DNA of 64,000 bases from Paraferrimonas sedimenticola (GCF_002282855.1 NZ_NRIR01000008.1:141825-205824); one strand, 5' to 3'; shown: positions 8,842 to 18,552, counted from the stretch's first letter. The notes: generated by a model not told the origin, from the letters alone. Numbers and translations are program-made.

Positions 8842-9590
8842 CACCGTTATTAGCGTGCATTTTTGCATTGGGAGTGCTTGTTAGCAGCCCGGCTAAAGCT
8901 GCGCAATTAACGGTAGCTGTGGCTGCTAATTTCAAGCATACCCTTGAGGTGCTGGCGGAAGACTTTGAAAAGCAAACCGGGCACACCATCAATATTGCCA
9001 CCGGCTCAACCGGCGCTTTGTACAACCAAATTGTACACGGTGCGCCTTACGATTTGTTCTTCGCCGCCGATACAGAGCGCCCTGAGCGATTGGAGCGCGA
9101 AGGCTTGATTGCGCCTGGCAGTCGCTTTAGCTACGCCGTCGGCGTGTTGACCTTGTGGCGTCCGCAACAAACCCCACAGCTGAGTATGCTGCGCAATTGG
9201 GGCAAAAAGGTCGCGATTGCCAATCCTAAGACCGCGCCTTATGGCGTGGCAGCCGAGCAGGTGTTGTCGGCCATGAAGCTCGACAAGGATTACCGCCGTC
9301 GCTTGGTCAAAGGCAATAACATAGTGCAGACCTATCAATACGTTGAAAGTCGCAATGTGGAAATGGGTTTTGTCTCATTATCACAATTGCGCGCCGCCGG
9401 TGTTGACCACAACTATGTTGAAGTGCCGCAGCGCTACTACGACCCTATCGTGCAGCAAGCGGTACAACTAAAAACGAGCCAACAACCTGAACTCGCCAAG
9501 CAATTCGCGCAGTTTGTTCAGGGCAATACCCACATCATCGCCGACGCCGGTTATCGCACCCCAGGAGCCATTGATGTCAGCGGACTTTGA
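8829..9590 (+). CDS. modA: Molybdate ABC transporter substrate-binding protein ModA
   Basis: A 253-residue periplasmic binding protein. It starts at GTG inside the end of moaE, and has a signal peptide (LAPLLACIFALGVL, cleavage near AKAA at residues 22-25). The mature part begins with LTVAVAANFKHTLEVL, and ATGSTGALYNQI and PYDLFFAADTERPE are typical ModA ligand-loop segments. It captures molybdate or tungstate for ModB and ModC. It overlaps modB by 17 bases. Confidence 0.95.
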   Translation: MARLAPLLACIFALGVLVSSPAKAAQLTVAVAANFKHTLEVLAEDFEKQTGHTINIATGSTGALYNQIVHGAPYDLFFAADTERPERLEREGLIAPGSRFSYAVGVLTLWRPQQTPQLSMLRNWGKKVAIANPKTAPYGVAAEQVLSAMKLDKDYRRRLVKGNNIVQTYQYVESRNVEMGFVSLSQLRAAGVDHNYVEVPQRYYDPIVQQAVQLKTSQQPELAKQFAQFVQGNTHIIADAGYRTPGAIDVSGL

Positions 9591-10260
9591 AGCGCTGCTA
9601 ATTACCGTAAAACTCGCTCTGGTAACCACCTGTTTATTATTACTAATTAGCCCGCCAATCGCTTGGTGGCTGGCTCATAGCCGGCATCGCTTTCGCACTC
9701 TAGCGGAAGCCTTAGTCGCGCTGCCTTTAGTGCTACCACCCACAGTATTGGGCTTTTATTTACTGCTGGCTTTCTCGCCGCAGTATTTACCTGGCGCGGT
9801 TTGGCAGGATATTACAGGGCAATCGCTGGCGTTCTCGTTTACCGGACTGGTCATCGGTTCGATGATCTACTCACTCCCTTTTGTCGTGCAGCCGCTGCAA
9901 TCCGGTTTTGCCACTTTGGGCAACCGCGAGCTAGAAGCCGGTGCCACCATGGGCATGAGCCGCTTTCAGCGCTTTTTGTACATAGTTATCCCGATGACCA
10001 AACGCAGTTTTATGCTCGCGGCTACCTTGGGCTTTGCTCACACCATGGGCGAGTTTGGCGTGGTTTTGATGATCGGTGGCAACATACCGGGTGAAACTCA
10101 GGTGATTTCCATTACCCTGTTTGAGCACGTAGAAGCGCTCGAGTATCAACGCGCCCACATCATGGCCGGTGGTCTGATGGTGTTTAGTTTAGTGCTACTG
10201 CTGTTTATTTACGGCTACCTCAATCGCAATCAATCGCAGCAATCGGCGAGGTTTTGGTAA
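9574..10260 (+). CDS. modB: Molybdate ABC transporter permease ModB
   Basis: A 228-residue inner-membrane permease with about five hydrophobic segments. The cytoplasmic coupling helix is seen as ELEAGATMGMSRFQRFLYIV and the typical MGEFGVVLMIGGNIPGET follows. I start at the ATG preceded by AGGAG, inside the end of modA; the frame is open 20 codons further up, but this lacks support. The stop overlaps the modC start as TAATG. Confidence 0.95.
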   Translation: MSADFEALLITVKLALVTTCLLLLISPPIAWWLAHSRHRFRTLAEALVALPLVLPPTVLGFYLLLAFSPQYLPGAVWQDITGQSLAFSFTGLVIGSMIYSLPFVVQPLQSGFATLGNRELEAGATMGMSRFQRFLYIVIPMTKRSFMLAATLGFAHTMGEFGVVLMIGGNIPGETQVISITLFEHVEALEYQRAHIMAGGLMVFSLVLLLFIYGYLNRNQSQQSARFW

Positions 10261-11102
10261 TGCAGTTAGCCTTAAGTATTCACCAAAAGCTGGGTAATTT
10301 TGCGCTCGCACTGGATTTGTCCATCGAAGCCCAAGGCATTATTGGTGTGTTTGGCAATTCTGGCGCCGGAAAGACCAGCCTATTTCGCTTTATTGCCGGC
10401 CTTAATCAAAGCGAGAGCAATCAGGCTTGTCGAATCGAGCTCGATGGCCAACTGTTAGAAGACAGTACTCAGGGTAAATTCGTCCCAGCGGAAAAGCGTC
10501 GTATCGGCTTTGTGTTTCAAGACTCGCGGCTTTTCAATCACCTGACGGTGGAGCAAAACCTCAAGCTGGCGATAAAAATTAGTCGGCGCAAGCCGTTGAT
10601 TGACGTTGAAGACGTAATCCAAGGTTGTGGTATTCGCGACTTATTAGCGCAATCGGCTGAAGCCTTAAGCGCAGGCCAGCGCCAACGTGTAGCCATTGCC
10701 CGCGCCATCCTTGGCTCGCCAAAACTGCTATTGCTAGACGAGCCATTAGCGGCGTTGGACATAGATTCACGCCAGCGTTTGCTTGAATTTCTCAATCGAG
10801 TGTCGCAATCCATTCCTATGCTGTTTATCAGCCATTCGGTTTCTGAGACCCTGACCTTGTGCGACCCGCTGATTTTGCTGGAAGACGGTAAAATTGTGGC
10901 TCAGGGTAGCCGCGAAGACTTGGCGCAAAAGCTGCCCAAGCGACGCGCTAGCGCCTTGGTGGAGGCCTACCATCCAGACAGCGGCGAGTTGCGCCTGAAA
11001 GTCGACCCAGAGCTATTGCCTGAGTTTGCCGAAGGCCAGCGCATTGGTCTGGTGGCCGAACCTTCCTGGCTGAAATCTCGCGCGCCGTTTAAGGGCAACT
11101 AG
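10260..11102 (+). CDS. modC: Molybdate ABC transporter ATP-binding protein ModC, short form
   Basis: An ABC ATPase of about 280 residues. It has Walker A GVFGNSGAGKTS, a Q-loop in GFVFQDSRLFNHLT, the signature LSAGQRQRVAIARA and Walker B LLLLDEPLAALD. It powers molybdate import through ModB. It is clearly shorter than the usual ModC of about 350 residues: only some 45 residues follow the nucleotide-binding domain, so the C-terminal molybdate-binding MOP domain is absent or reduced. The ATG overlaps the modB stop. Confidence 0.93.
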   Translation: MQLALSIHQKLGNFALALDLSIEAQGIIGVFGNSGAGKTSLFRFIAGLNQSESNQACRIELDGQLLEDSTQGKFVPAEKRRIGFVFQDSRLFNHLTVEQNLKLAIKISRRKPLIDVEDVIQGCGIRDLLAQSAEALSAGQRQRVAIARAILGSPKLLLLDEPLAALDIDSRQRLLEFLNRVSQSIPMLFISHSVSETLTLCDPLILLEDGKIVAQGSREDLAQKLPKRRASALVEAYHPDSGELRLKVDPELLPEFAEGQRIGLVAEPSWLKSRAPFKGN

Positions 11103-11104
11103 CC

Positions 11105-11788
11105 GTGGCGCTTGAGGTGCTGTTAGAACATCAAGATTGGTTGGTGATTAACAAGCCAGCCGGTGTTCACTTTCACAGCCAAGACGGCAATGCTGGTGTG
11201 ATAGCTCAACTGCAAGTGCAGTTAGGCTATCCGCTGTTTGCGGTGCACCGACTCGACACCATGACCTCTGGGGTACTGCTGGTTGCCAAAAGCTCCGCCA
11301 GTGCCGCAGCCCTTTCTGCACAGTTCGCCAATCGCACCACTGAGAAGCGCTACATAGCCCTTGCTCAGGGCAAGCCTAAGAAGAAACAAGGGCTTATCAA
11401 AGGCGATATGCAAAAGGCGCGACGCAGCCAATGGAAGCTATGTAAGACGCTCGAGAATCCTGCGATCACTCAATTTTTTAGCCACTCCCTTGGCGAAGGG
11501 CTTCGCCTGTACCTATTGCGTCCTAAAACCGGTAAGACCCACCAGCTGCGGGTGGCACTAAAGAGCTTAGGCTGCCCGATACTGGGTGATGTCCTCTATG
11601 GCGGAGAAAGGAGTGGTGGTGAAACGTCGGAGCGCGGTTACTTGCACGCCTGGCGTCTAGGTTTTGAGTGGCTAGAAGAAAAGATTTGGGTAGAAGCCCC
11701 TACCGAACAGGGGCTATTTGCTAATGCCGAGCTGCAAGCTCAGCTAACCGCTTGGCGGATGCAAGAACCCGCCTGGCCTGCGCTTTAG
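11105..11788 (+). CDS. RluA-family RNA pseudouridine synthase
   Basis: A 227-residue single-domain pseudouridine synthase. The catalytic aspartate is in HRLDTMTSGVLLVAK, and KTGKTHQLRVALKSLGCPILGD is the conserved C-terminal substrate segment. There is no S4 domain. It modifies uridine in rRNA or tRNA, target not predictable. It begins with GTG two bases after modC and so seems co-transcribed, though it has no evident link to molybdenum. Its end overlaps moeB on the other strand by four bases. Confidence 0.85.
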   Translation: MALEVLLEHQDWLVINKPAGVHFHSQDGNAGVIAQLQVQLGYPLFAVHRLDTMTSGVLLVAKSSASAAALSAQFANRTTEKRYIALAQGKPKKKQGLIKGDMQKARRSQWKLCKTLENPAITQFFSHSLGEGLRLYLLRPKTGKTHQLRVALKSLGCPILGDVLYGGERSGGETSERGYLHAWRLGFEWLEEKIWVEAPTEQGLFANAELQAQLTAWRMQEPAWPAL

Positions 11789-12543
11789 TCTTTAGCGCAA
11801 ACCGCGCAACTGGGGTTTGGTCCCAATTTAAACTCGTTAAACTGCATGGTCATGGCATCGATCATCAATACTCGTCCAGACAAGACTTTGCCCATACCCG
11901 TAATCAGCTTTATCGCTTCAAGAGCTTGCAAAGTACCCACGGTACCGACCACAGGGGCCAGAATTCCCGATTCCACACAAGTTAGGTGTTGTTCGCCAAA
12001 TAAAGCACTAAAACACTCGTAGCAAGGCGCGCCTTCACTGTAATCGAAGACGGTTAGCAAACCTTCCATGCGAATCGCCGCTGCCGAAACCAAAGGCTTC
12101 TTAGCGCTGAAGCACAAGCGATTCAGCATTTGACGCACGTCGACGTTGTCGGTGCAATCGAGCACCACGTCGTGCTGGGCCACTTGCTCGGCCATTTGCG
12201 CCTCGTCTAGGCGAGCGTTAATCGCATTAAGCTCCACCAACGGATTAAGCTCAGACAAGGTTTTTACGGCAGAATCGACTTTGGCCATGCCAATGCGCGA
12301 ATCCTTATGCAGCACTTGGCGCTGCAGGTTGGACAACTCGACCGTGTCGAAATCCACCAGTGTCATTTTGCCAATTCCGGCCACTGTCAGATATTGAGCC
12401 GCTGGGCAGCCCAAACCACCCAAACCCACCACCAGTACTTTGGCTTGCTTGAGCGCTTCTTGGCCATCAATGTCCATGGCCTGAATTGAAATCTGGCGAG
12501 AATAGCGAACCAGTTCGCTATCGGTGAGAATATCTTCCATCAT
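11785..12543 (-). CDS. moeB: Molybdopterin-synthase adenylyltransferase MoeB
   Basis: A 252-residue E1-like enzyme that adenylates the C-terminus of MoaD. The ATP site is in VVGLGGLGCPAAQYL, and RQVLH and DCTDNVDVRQMLN are further family motifs. Zinc is probably bound by the paired cysteines in CYECF and the C-terminal CAVC. It lies three bases after moeA on the same strand, forming a moeA-moeB operon convergent with the moa-mod block. Confidence 0.93.
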   Translation of the reverse strand: MMEDILTDSELVRYSRQISIQAMDIDGQEALKQAKVLVVGLGGLGCPAAQYLTVAGIGKMTLVDFDTVELSNLQRQVLHKDSRIGMAKVDSAVKTLSELNPLVELNAINARLDEAQMAEQVAQHDVVLDCTDNVDVRQMLNRLCFSAKKPLVSAAAIRMEGLLTVFDYSEGAPCYECFSALFGEQHLTCVESGILAPVVGTVGTLQALEAIKLITGMGKVLSGRVLMIDAMTMQFNEFKLGPNPSCAVCAKD

Positions 12544-12546
12544 GAC

Positions 12547-13794
12547 TTAGTCCAACACCTGCTGATAAGGCTCAATAGTCACTTGAGCGCCGGCACTGAC
12601 GTTACCCAAATCTTGCTCAAGCACGATAAAGCAATTGGAGACGCTCATGGAGGTCAGCATGCCAGAGCCTTGCGCACCTGTGGTGATGACTTGTAATCGT
12701 CCCTGCTCGTCATAACTGTAGATGCCGCGCTGGTACTCCACTCGACCAGGATGCTTGCGAATATCGCAAGCCAGAGTGGCTGGCAAGCGCAAGATAGGCT
12801 TGGGTGTTACACAGGATAGCTTTTCCAAAATTGGCGTGACTAGCTTGTAGTAGGTCACCATGGAGGACACTGGATTACCTGGCAGGCCACAAAATAGCGC
12901 AGAACCAATTTGTCCAAACGCAAAAGGCTTGCCCGGCTTAATCGCCAATCGCCAGAAATTGATTTGGCCCAGCTCGTCGAGAATTTGCTTAACGTAATCC
13001 GCATCACCGACGGACACGCCACCAGAGGTGATCACCACGTCCGCCTGCTCAGACGCCCGCTTGAAAGCGTCGCGAATGGCGTCCATATCATCGGGGATCA
13101 CGCCCAAATCGATATAGTCAACGTAGGAGCGCGACAGCAAGCCCTTGATGGCATAACGGTTGGAATCGTAAATGTCCCCCGGTTTTAGCTCGCTACCCAC
13201 GGGTTTGAGCTCATCCCCGGTTGAGAAAAAGGCTACGGTAATGCGACGAACCACTTTGATTTTATCCACGCCAATGGTGGCAAGCACGCCCATCTCAGCC
13301 GCGCCGATACGCTGTCCGGCCGCATAGATTTGCTCACCGCGACGCGCCTCTTCGCCTAATGGACGCACATGCGCGCCCTTGCGCTTGGCCGGTAGTAGGC
13401 TAATTTGGTCGCCGTTTGCTTCGGCGTTTTCTTGCATTTGTACCGTGTCGTAGCCCGCTGGCACTTGGCCACCGGTCATTATGCGCACGCAAGAATTAGG
13501 CGGCGTCTCGCCCTGATAGGGATGACCGGCAAAAGCGGTACCCACTAAAGTCAGAGGTTTCTCGGCAAGACCGTCGTCAAAACGATAGGCGTATCCGTCC
13601 ATCGCCGAATTATCAAAAGGCGGCAGGTCTATCTTTGAGCTGACCGAATCGGCCAACACTCGGCCCATGCCCTGATCTAGCTCGACCCATTCGGTGTCCA
13701 GAATTGGCTCTACGTGACTTAAGATTCTCTCTAGGGCAAGGTCTGGGTGCATAAGCCCAGGTTGCGAGCAACAATCAACAATTGCTTTGGCCAT
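12547..13794 (-). CDS. moeA: Molybdopterin molybdotransferase MoeA
   Basis: A 415-residue enzyme that inserts molybdenum into adenylylated molybdopterin. Conserved pieces include PPFDNSAMDGYA near residue 55, the TGGQVPAGYDTV segment, ITSGGVSVGDADYVK and FCGLPGNPVSSMVTYY. I start at MAKAIVDCCSQ, preceded by GAGAGA; the frame is open 22 codons further but without family similarity. It leads the moeA-moeB operon. Confidence 0.94.
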   Translation of the reverse strand: MAKAIVDCCSQPGLMHPDLALERILSHVEPILDTEWVELDQGMGRVLADSVSSKIDLPPFDNSAMDGYAYRFDDGLAEKPLTLVGTAFAGHPYQGETPPNSCVRIMTGGQVPAGYDTVQMQENAEANGDQISLLPAKRKGAHVRPLGEEARRGEQIYAAGQRIGAAEMGVLATIGVDKIKVVRRITVAFFSTGDELKPVGSELKPGDIYDSNRYAIKGLLSRSYVDYIDLGVIPDDMDAIRDAFKRASEQADVVITSGGVSVGDADYVKQILDELGQINFWRLAIKPGKPFAFGQIGSALFCGLPGNPVSSMVTYYKLVTPILEKLSCVTPKPILRLPATLACDIRKHPGRVEYQRGIYSYDEQGRLQVITTGAQGSGMLTSMSVSNCFIVLEQDLGNVSAGAQVTIEPYQQVLD

Positions 13795-13902
13795 TAAATC
13801 GGTCTCTCGCTCAATAAAAAATGAATATTCGATCCAGCTATTATGCCAGCTTAGCGGCATCAGACCATGATCGACACATCAGTTTCGACCACAGGTGTTA
13901 GC

Positions 13903-13930
13903 AAAACGGCCACTTTAGTGTGGCCGTTTG
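13903..13930 (-). terminator. Rho-independent terminator of prlC
   Basis: A 10-bp perfect stem (AAACGGCCAC with its complement, 6-base loop) lies just after the prlC stop, and on the minus strand it is followed by TTTT. Confidence 0.8.
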
Positions 13931-13933
13931 TCT

Positions 13934-15967
13934 CTAGCGAATACCGCTGTGCCGCAGCAAAGGCTCAATGCTCGGCTCGCGGCCTCTAAAGCCCACGAAC
14001 AAATCCATGGCTTCTTTGCTGCCACCCGCTTGCAATATATTGGTCAGGAAATCTCGACCGGTTTGCGGGTTGAAAATGCCTTCCTCTTCAAAACGCGCAA
14101 AGGCATCCGCGGACAGTACTTCGGCCCACTTGTAGCTGTAGTAACCCGCGGCATAGCCGCCCGCAAAAATATGAGAGAAGCTATGCTGGAAACGATTGAA
14201 TTCAGGTGCCGGGATCACTGACACTTCAGCGCGCACTTGGTTGAGTACCTTTTGCACTTCAGCACCAACCTTTGGGTCGTACTCGTGGTGCAAACGAAAA
14301 TCGAACAAGGCGAACTCTAACTGGCGCAACATCATCATGCCCGACTGGAAGTTCTTGGCGGCTAGCATTTTGTCCAACATGGCTTTTGGTAGTGACTCGC
14401 CAGTCTCATAATGACCCGAGATGAAAGCCAGCGCCTCTTCCTCAAAGCACCAGTTTTCTAGGAACTGACTCGGAAGCTCGACCGCATCCCAGGCCACTCC
14501 ATTGATGCCTGACACTCCAGAGGTGTCAATCTCGGACAGCATGTGGTGAATGCCGTGGCCAAACTCGTGGAACAGAGTAGTCACTTCGTCGTGAGTAAAC
14601 AGCGCAGGCTTGCCATCCACAGGCCCGTTAAAGTTACAGGTCAGATAAGCCACTGGCTTTTGCAGACCGTTTTCAGAGCGCAAACGCTCGCGGCACACAT
14701 CCATCCAAGCGCCACCGCGCTTGTTCTGACGAGCGTACAAATCCAGATAAAAGCTGCCTTTAAGCTCGCCGCTTGCGTCAAAGATGTCGTAGAAAGTGAC
14801 GTCTTGGTGCCAGGTATCCACCCCTTCGCGGGCTTTGATTGCAATGCCAAACAGACGCGATACCACTTCGAACAAACCGCTAACCACTTTGGCTTCTGGG
14901 AAGTAAGGACGCAGAGCCTCTTGTGATATTTCGTACTCGTGCTGTTTTAGCTTCTCGCCATAATACGCGTAGTCCCAAGCATTGAGTTTCTCGACACCGT
15001 GATGGGCTTTGGCAAACGCCGCTAACTCGTCCACTTCTCGCTGTGCTTGCGCTTTGGATTTCTGCGCCAGCTCGTTTAAAAACTCCAATACTTGCTCTGG
15101 AGTTTGCGCCATTTTGGTCGCCAATGACTTATGGGCATAGCTCTCAAAACCTAGCAATTGCGCTAACTCGTGGCGCAACGCCAGAGTCTCATCAATGATG
15201 GCGCTGTTATCGAACTCGCCAGCATTTGGGCCTTGGTCAGAAGCGCGCGTCACAAAGGCGCGGTACATTTGCTCGCGCAGACTGGCATCATCGGCGTACA
15301 TCATCACAGGCAGATAGCTTGGGAACTCTAGCGTTAGCAAGTAGCCCTCTAGCTCGCGAGCTTGCGCTTGGGCTGCCGCAGCGGCAATTGCGGACTCGGG
15401 CAGGCCTTGCAAGCGTGAGTCGTCTTCAAGCTGCACGGTATAGGCTTGCGTGGCGTCCAGAACCTGATTGCTGAACTGACTCGAAAGTTCAGACAAACGG
15501 CTGACGATTTCGCCATAGCGCTTTTGCTGCTCAGCATTCAAGCCAATACCCGAGAGTTCGAAATCCCGCAGCGCGTTATCAATCACTTTCTTCTGCGCTG
15601 TGGTCAAAGATTCAAAACTGCTATCCGCTTTGATTTGCTTGTACGCCTGATACAGAGGTTTGTGCTGGCCAACAAAGGTGGCGTATTCAGACAGCATTGG
15701 CAAACAGGCGTCGTGGGCTTCGCGCAAGTCATCGCTATTCACAACCGAGTTCATGTGAGACACAGGTGACCAAGCTTGCGACAACTTATCGTCCACCAGC
15801 TCGAGCGGCGCGACCAGATTTTGCCAACTTGGCGATGCTTGGGTCAGCACTTGTTCAATCGCCGCTTTTCCCTCAGCAATGGCTTGCTCGATGGCAGGCT
15901 GAACCTGATTAGCTTGGATTGCAGAGAAAGGCGGTAGAAGGTGAGATTCGGATAAGGGATTGGCCAT
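13934..15967 (-). CDS. prlC: Oligopeptidase A (M3 metallopeptidase)
   Basis: A cytoplasmic zinc peptidase of about 677 residues (the family is about 680). The catalytic motif HEFGHGIHHML is present, preceded by KPALFTHDEVTTLF. It degrades short peptides, including signal-peptide fragments. I start at MANPLSESHLLPPF; the frame continues 34 codons upstream, but that part shows no family similarity. Transcribed alone, with its own terminator. Confidence 0.95.
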   Translation of the reverse strand: MANPLSESHLLPPFSAIQANQVQPAIEQAIAEGKAAIEQVLTQASPSWQNLVAPLELVDDKLSQAWSPVSHMNSVVNSDDLREAHDACLPMLSEYATFVGQHKPLYQAYKQIKADSSFESLTTAQKKVIDNALRDFELSGIGLNAEQQKRYGEIVSRLSELSSQFSNQVLDATQAYTVQLEDDSRLQGLPESAIAAAAAQAQARELEGYLLTLEFPSYLPVMMYADDASLREQMYRAFVTRASDQGPNAGEFDNSAIIDETLALRHELAQLLGFESYAHKSLATKMAQTPEQVLEFLNELAQKSKAQAQREVDELAAFAKAHHGVEKLNAWDYAYYGEKLKQHEYEISQEALRPYFPEAKVVSGLFEVVSRLFGIAIKAREGVDTWHQDVTFYDIFDASGELKGSFYLDLYARQNKRGGAWMDVCRERLRSENGLQKPVAYLTCNFNGPVDGKPALFTHDEVTTLFHEFGHGIHHMLSEIDTSGVSGINGVAWDAVELPSQFLENWCFEEEALAFISGHYETGESLPKAMLDKMLAAKNFQSGMMMLRQLEFALFDFRLHHEYDPKVGAEVQKVLNQVRAEVSVIPAPEFNRFQHSFSHIFAGGYAAGYYSYKWAEVLSADAFARFEEEGIFNPQTGRDFLTNILQAGGSKEAMDLFVGFRGREPSIEPLLRHSGIR

Positions 15968-16168
15968 GATTGAATTTGCTCTTTTTGGCTGGAGATTAGT
16001 GTTTATATTGGGTAAGCCTGACACATTTTCAAGTGTAGCGCCGATCCCACATGGTGAATTAGTCCTCACACATACGCATTAGTTTGATCTGATGCAAACT
16101 TTGCCCACTTTTTTCGCCGATGCGGAAATCTTAGGTTGCCCCGGCACTTAAGCAGCAATAATATCGGC

Positions 16169-16187
16169 GTAAATTCAAATCATTATC
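16169..16187. promoter_or_regulatory. Fur box upstream of the outer-membrane barrel gene
   Basis: Comparison with the 19-bp Fur consensus (GATAATGATAATCATTATC) gives 14 identical positions by eye, including the full right half ATCATTATC. It lies 18 bp before the start codon, where a bound repressor would block transcription or initiation. Confidence 0.65.
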
Positions 16188-16204
16188 ATTTACTAGAGGA
16201 AGCC

Positions 16205-16921
16205 ATGCGCGCTAAATCCATTGCATTGTTAATCAGCCTGCTGGCGGCCGGTAGCATGAGTGCTCAAGCCAACGACTGGGAATTCGACGCCAACCTAGGC
16301 TGGGACAACAAGTACGTTTCAGAAGGTCGTAACAATTTAGACAAAGGCGGTATCGTCTGGGGTCATGTGGGCGCGAGCAAGAATGGTTTTAACCTGTTTG
16401 CCGACGTGGGTCGCGGCGACCAAGAGCACTACATTGAGTACAACATTGGTGCAAGCTACGCCTTTGAAGTGGAATCACTTGGCGTTGAAGCCGGCTACAT
16501 GCGCGTAGAAGAGTACCCAGACCGCCCTGCCTCGTACGGCGAATACTTCCTTAACTTGGATTACAGCCGCTTTGCTTGGCTAACACCTACGGTCAATTAC
16601 TTGTATCACGACAAGAACAAGGGCAGCTTCCTAACCGTAGGACTTGAGAGTGCTTGGGATCTCACCGAGCGCTTGAGCTTCACGCCATACGCGGCTCAGT
16701 CTTGGGATTACGGTTATGCATTAGAGAACTTCTCTGGCGAGAACAACTTCCAATTCGGGGTTAACCTAGACTACGAAGTGAATGCCAACTGGAGCATCAA
16801 TGCCAACCTGAATCGCTCAATAGCCGGTGAGAGTATCAAGCAAGAGCGCATTCGCGAAGGCAAAGACTTTGCTGAAATCAACCAAACCTTTGGCGGCGTG
16901 TACGTTAATTACACTTTCTAA
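16205..16921 (+). CDS. Putative outer-membrane beta-barrel protein, iron-regulated
   Basis: A 238-residue protein with a signal peptide (cleavage after SAQA, about residue 22). The mature part is rich in alternating aromatic and polar residues and glycine, ending in VYVNYTF with the C-terminal Phe typical of outer-membrane barrels. DANLGWDNKYVSEGRNN near its start recalls the TorF/Gcw_chp family of putative porins. I start at the ATG after AGAGGAAGCC, not the longer frame. The Fur box upstream suggests repression by iron, so a role in iron-limited envelope function is inferred. Substrate unknown. Confidence 0.65.
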   Translation: MRAKSIALLISLLAAGSMSAQANDWEFDANLGWDNKYVSEGRNNLDKGGIVWGHVGASKNGFNLFADVGRGDQEHYIEYNIGASYAFEVESLGVEAGYMRVEEYPDRPASYGEYFLNLDYSRFAWLTPTVNYLYHDKNKGSFLTVGLESAWDLTERLSFTPYAAQSWDYGYALENFSGENNFQFGVNLDYEVNANWSINANLNRSIAGESIKQERIREGKDFAEINQTFGGVYVNYTF

Positions 16922-16937
16922 AGCCTTAGAGTTTGTT

Positions 16938-16967
16938 AAAAAGGTCAACGTGAGTTGGCCTTTTTTT
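16938..16967 (+). terminator. Rho-independent terminator after the barrel gene
   Basis: AAAGGTCAAC pairs with GTTGGCCTTT around a GTGA loop (one G-T pair) and runs into seven Ts. Confidence 0.85.
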
Positions 16968-17074
16968 GTGCCTGGTGCTCAAGCAACAGAACGGATTCTG
17001 ACCATTTTTCGTTGCTTGCCCGGTCTAAAGCTCTACAATGCCAACTACAACAAGCCTTAAGGAGTATCCAGTCA

Positions 17075-18430
17075 ATGGCGCAACACTTTGATTATATTTG
17101 TTTAGGAGCCGGTAGCGGCGGCATTGCCTCGGCCAATCGCGCGGCGATGCGTGGAGCTAAGGTGGCTTTGATCGAAGCCAAACACCTAGGCGGCACCTGT
17201 GTAAACGTTGGCTGTGTGCCAAAGAAAGTGATGTGGTACGGCGCTCAAGTCGCTGAAGCCATTAACTTGTTTGCTCCTGACTATGGTTTCGACGTTGATG
17301 TTAAGGGGTTCGACTGGAGTACTCTGGTTAAAAACCGCGAAGCCTACATTGAGCGCATTCACGGCGCCTATCACCGTGGCTTAGACAGCAACAAAGTAAC
17401 CCTAATCGAAGGTTACGGGCACTTTGTTAACGCCAATACCATTGAAGTGAATGGCGAACACTACACTGCGGATCACATCAATATCGCAGTCGGCGGTGAG
17501 CCGGTTATTCCAAACATTCCTGGTGCCGAGCACGGAATCGACTCCAACGGTTTCTTTGAGCTAGCCGAGCAGCCTAAGCGCGTTGCCGTGGTTGGCGCTG
17601 GCTACATTGCCGTTGAGCTGGCGGGTGTTTTACACGCCCTTGGCAGCGAGACCCATTTGCTGGTGCGTAAGCACGCGCCACTGCGCAATTTTGACCCCAT
17701 GCTGACCGAGCACCTTGTAGAAGTGATGGCCGAGCATGGACCTAAGCTGCACACGCACTCAATCCCAGAGTCGGTAGAAAAGCACGATGATGGTTCGCTA
17801 ACCCTCAAGCTACAAAACGGTGAGTCAGTTACCGTAGATTGTTTGATTTGGGCCATTGGCCGTCGTCCTGTGACCAAGTCCATCAACATCGAAGCTGCGG
17901 GCGTTGAGCTCGATGACAAGGGCTTTGTTAAAGTGGATGAGTATCAACAGACATCACAGCAAGGCATTTACGCTGTGGGCGATATTATTCAAGGCGGTAT
18001 CGAGCTAACCCCAGTAGCCGTGAAAGCTGGCCGTCTGCTGTCTGAGCGTTTGTTCGGCGGCATGGATGGCGCCAAGATGGACTACACCAACGTGCCTACC
18101 GTGGTGTTTAGTCACCCGCCGATCGGCACCATGGGGCTCACCGAGCCGCAAGCCAAAGAGCAATACGGTGAAGACCAAATCAAGGTATACAACTCGTCGT
18201 TCGCCGCCATGTACAACGCCATCACCGCCTATCGCCAGCTCAGTCGCTTTAAGCTGATTTGCGCAGGTCCTGAGGAAAAAGTGGTGGGGATCCACGGCAT
18301 TGGTTTTGGTATGGACGAGATTCTGCAAGGATTTGGCGTGGCTATGAAGATGGGCGCAACTAAGGCGGACTTTGACGCCTGTGTGGCGATTCACCCAACC
18401 AGTGCTGAAGAGTTTGTTACTCTAAGATAG
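17075..18430 (+). CDS. gor: Glutathione-disulfide reductase
   Basis: A 451-residue FAD/NADPH disulfide oxidoreductase that keeps glutathione reduced. The FAD motif is [11 protein letters not shown], and the redox pair is Cys42/Cys47 in [13 protein letters not shown]. The NADPH motif is [15 protein letters not shown], and the C-terminal catalytic His is in [11 protein letters not shown] start at the ATG after AAGGAG; the frame is open 40 codons further upstream through the preceding terminator. Confidence 0.96.
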   Translation: MAQHFDYICLGAGSGGIASANRAAMRGAKVALIEAKHLGGTCVNVGCVPKKVMWYGAQVAEAINLFAPDYGFDVDVKGFDWSTLVKNREAYIERIHGAYHRGLDSNKVTLIEGYGHFVNANTIEVNGEHYTADHINIAVGGEPVIPNIPGAEHGIDSNGFFELAEQPKRVAVVGAGYIAVELAGVLHALGSETHLLVRKHAPLRNFDPMLTEHLVEVMAEHGPKLHTHSIPESVEKHDDGSLTLKLQNGESVTVDCLIWAIGRRPVTKSINIEAAGVELDDKGFVKVDEYQQTSQQGIYAVGDIIQGGIELTPVAVKAGRLLSERLFGGMDGAKMDYTNVPTVVFSHPPIGTMGLTEPQAKEQYGEDQIKVYNSSFAAMYNAITAYRQLSRFKLICAGPEEKVVGIHGIGFGMDEILQGFGVAMKMGATKADFDACVAIHPTSAEEFVTLR

Positions 18431-18466
18431 TCAGGGACAGGCAAGCACCTTGCTCGCAAACACCTC

Positions 18467-18508
18467 AAAAAAATCCACTGGTTAAATTAATAGCCAGTGG
18501 ATTTTTTT
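18467..18508. terminator. Bidirectional terminator between gor and the serine hydrolase
   Basis: ATCCACTGG pairs with CCAGTGGAT, flanked by A-runs on the left and T-runs on the right, so it can serve both convergent genes. Confidence 0.85.
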
Positions 18509-18552
18509 GCTTGTTCACTCGGCCAACTCCCTTTGGCCTGTAACCGGATTGC

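Noticed and set aside
16955..17074. Longer N-terminus for glutathione reductase
   Set aside because: The extension runs through the preceding terminator and the internal ATG has AAGGAG and a standard FAD-motif start.
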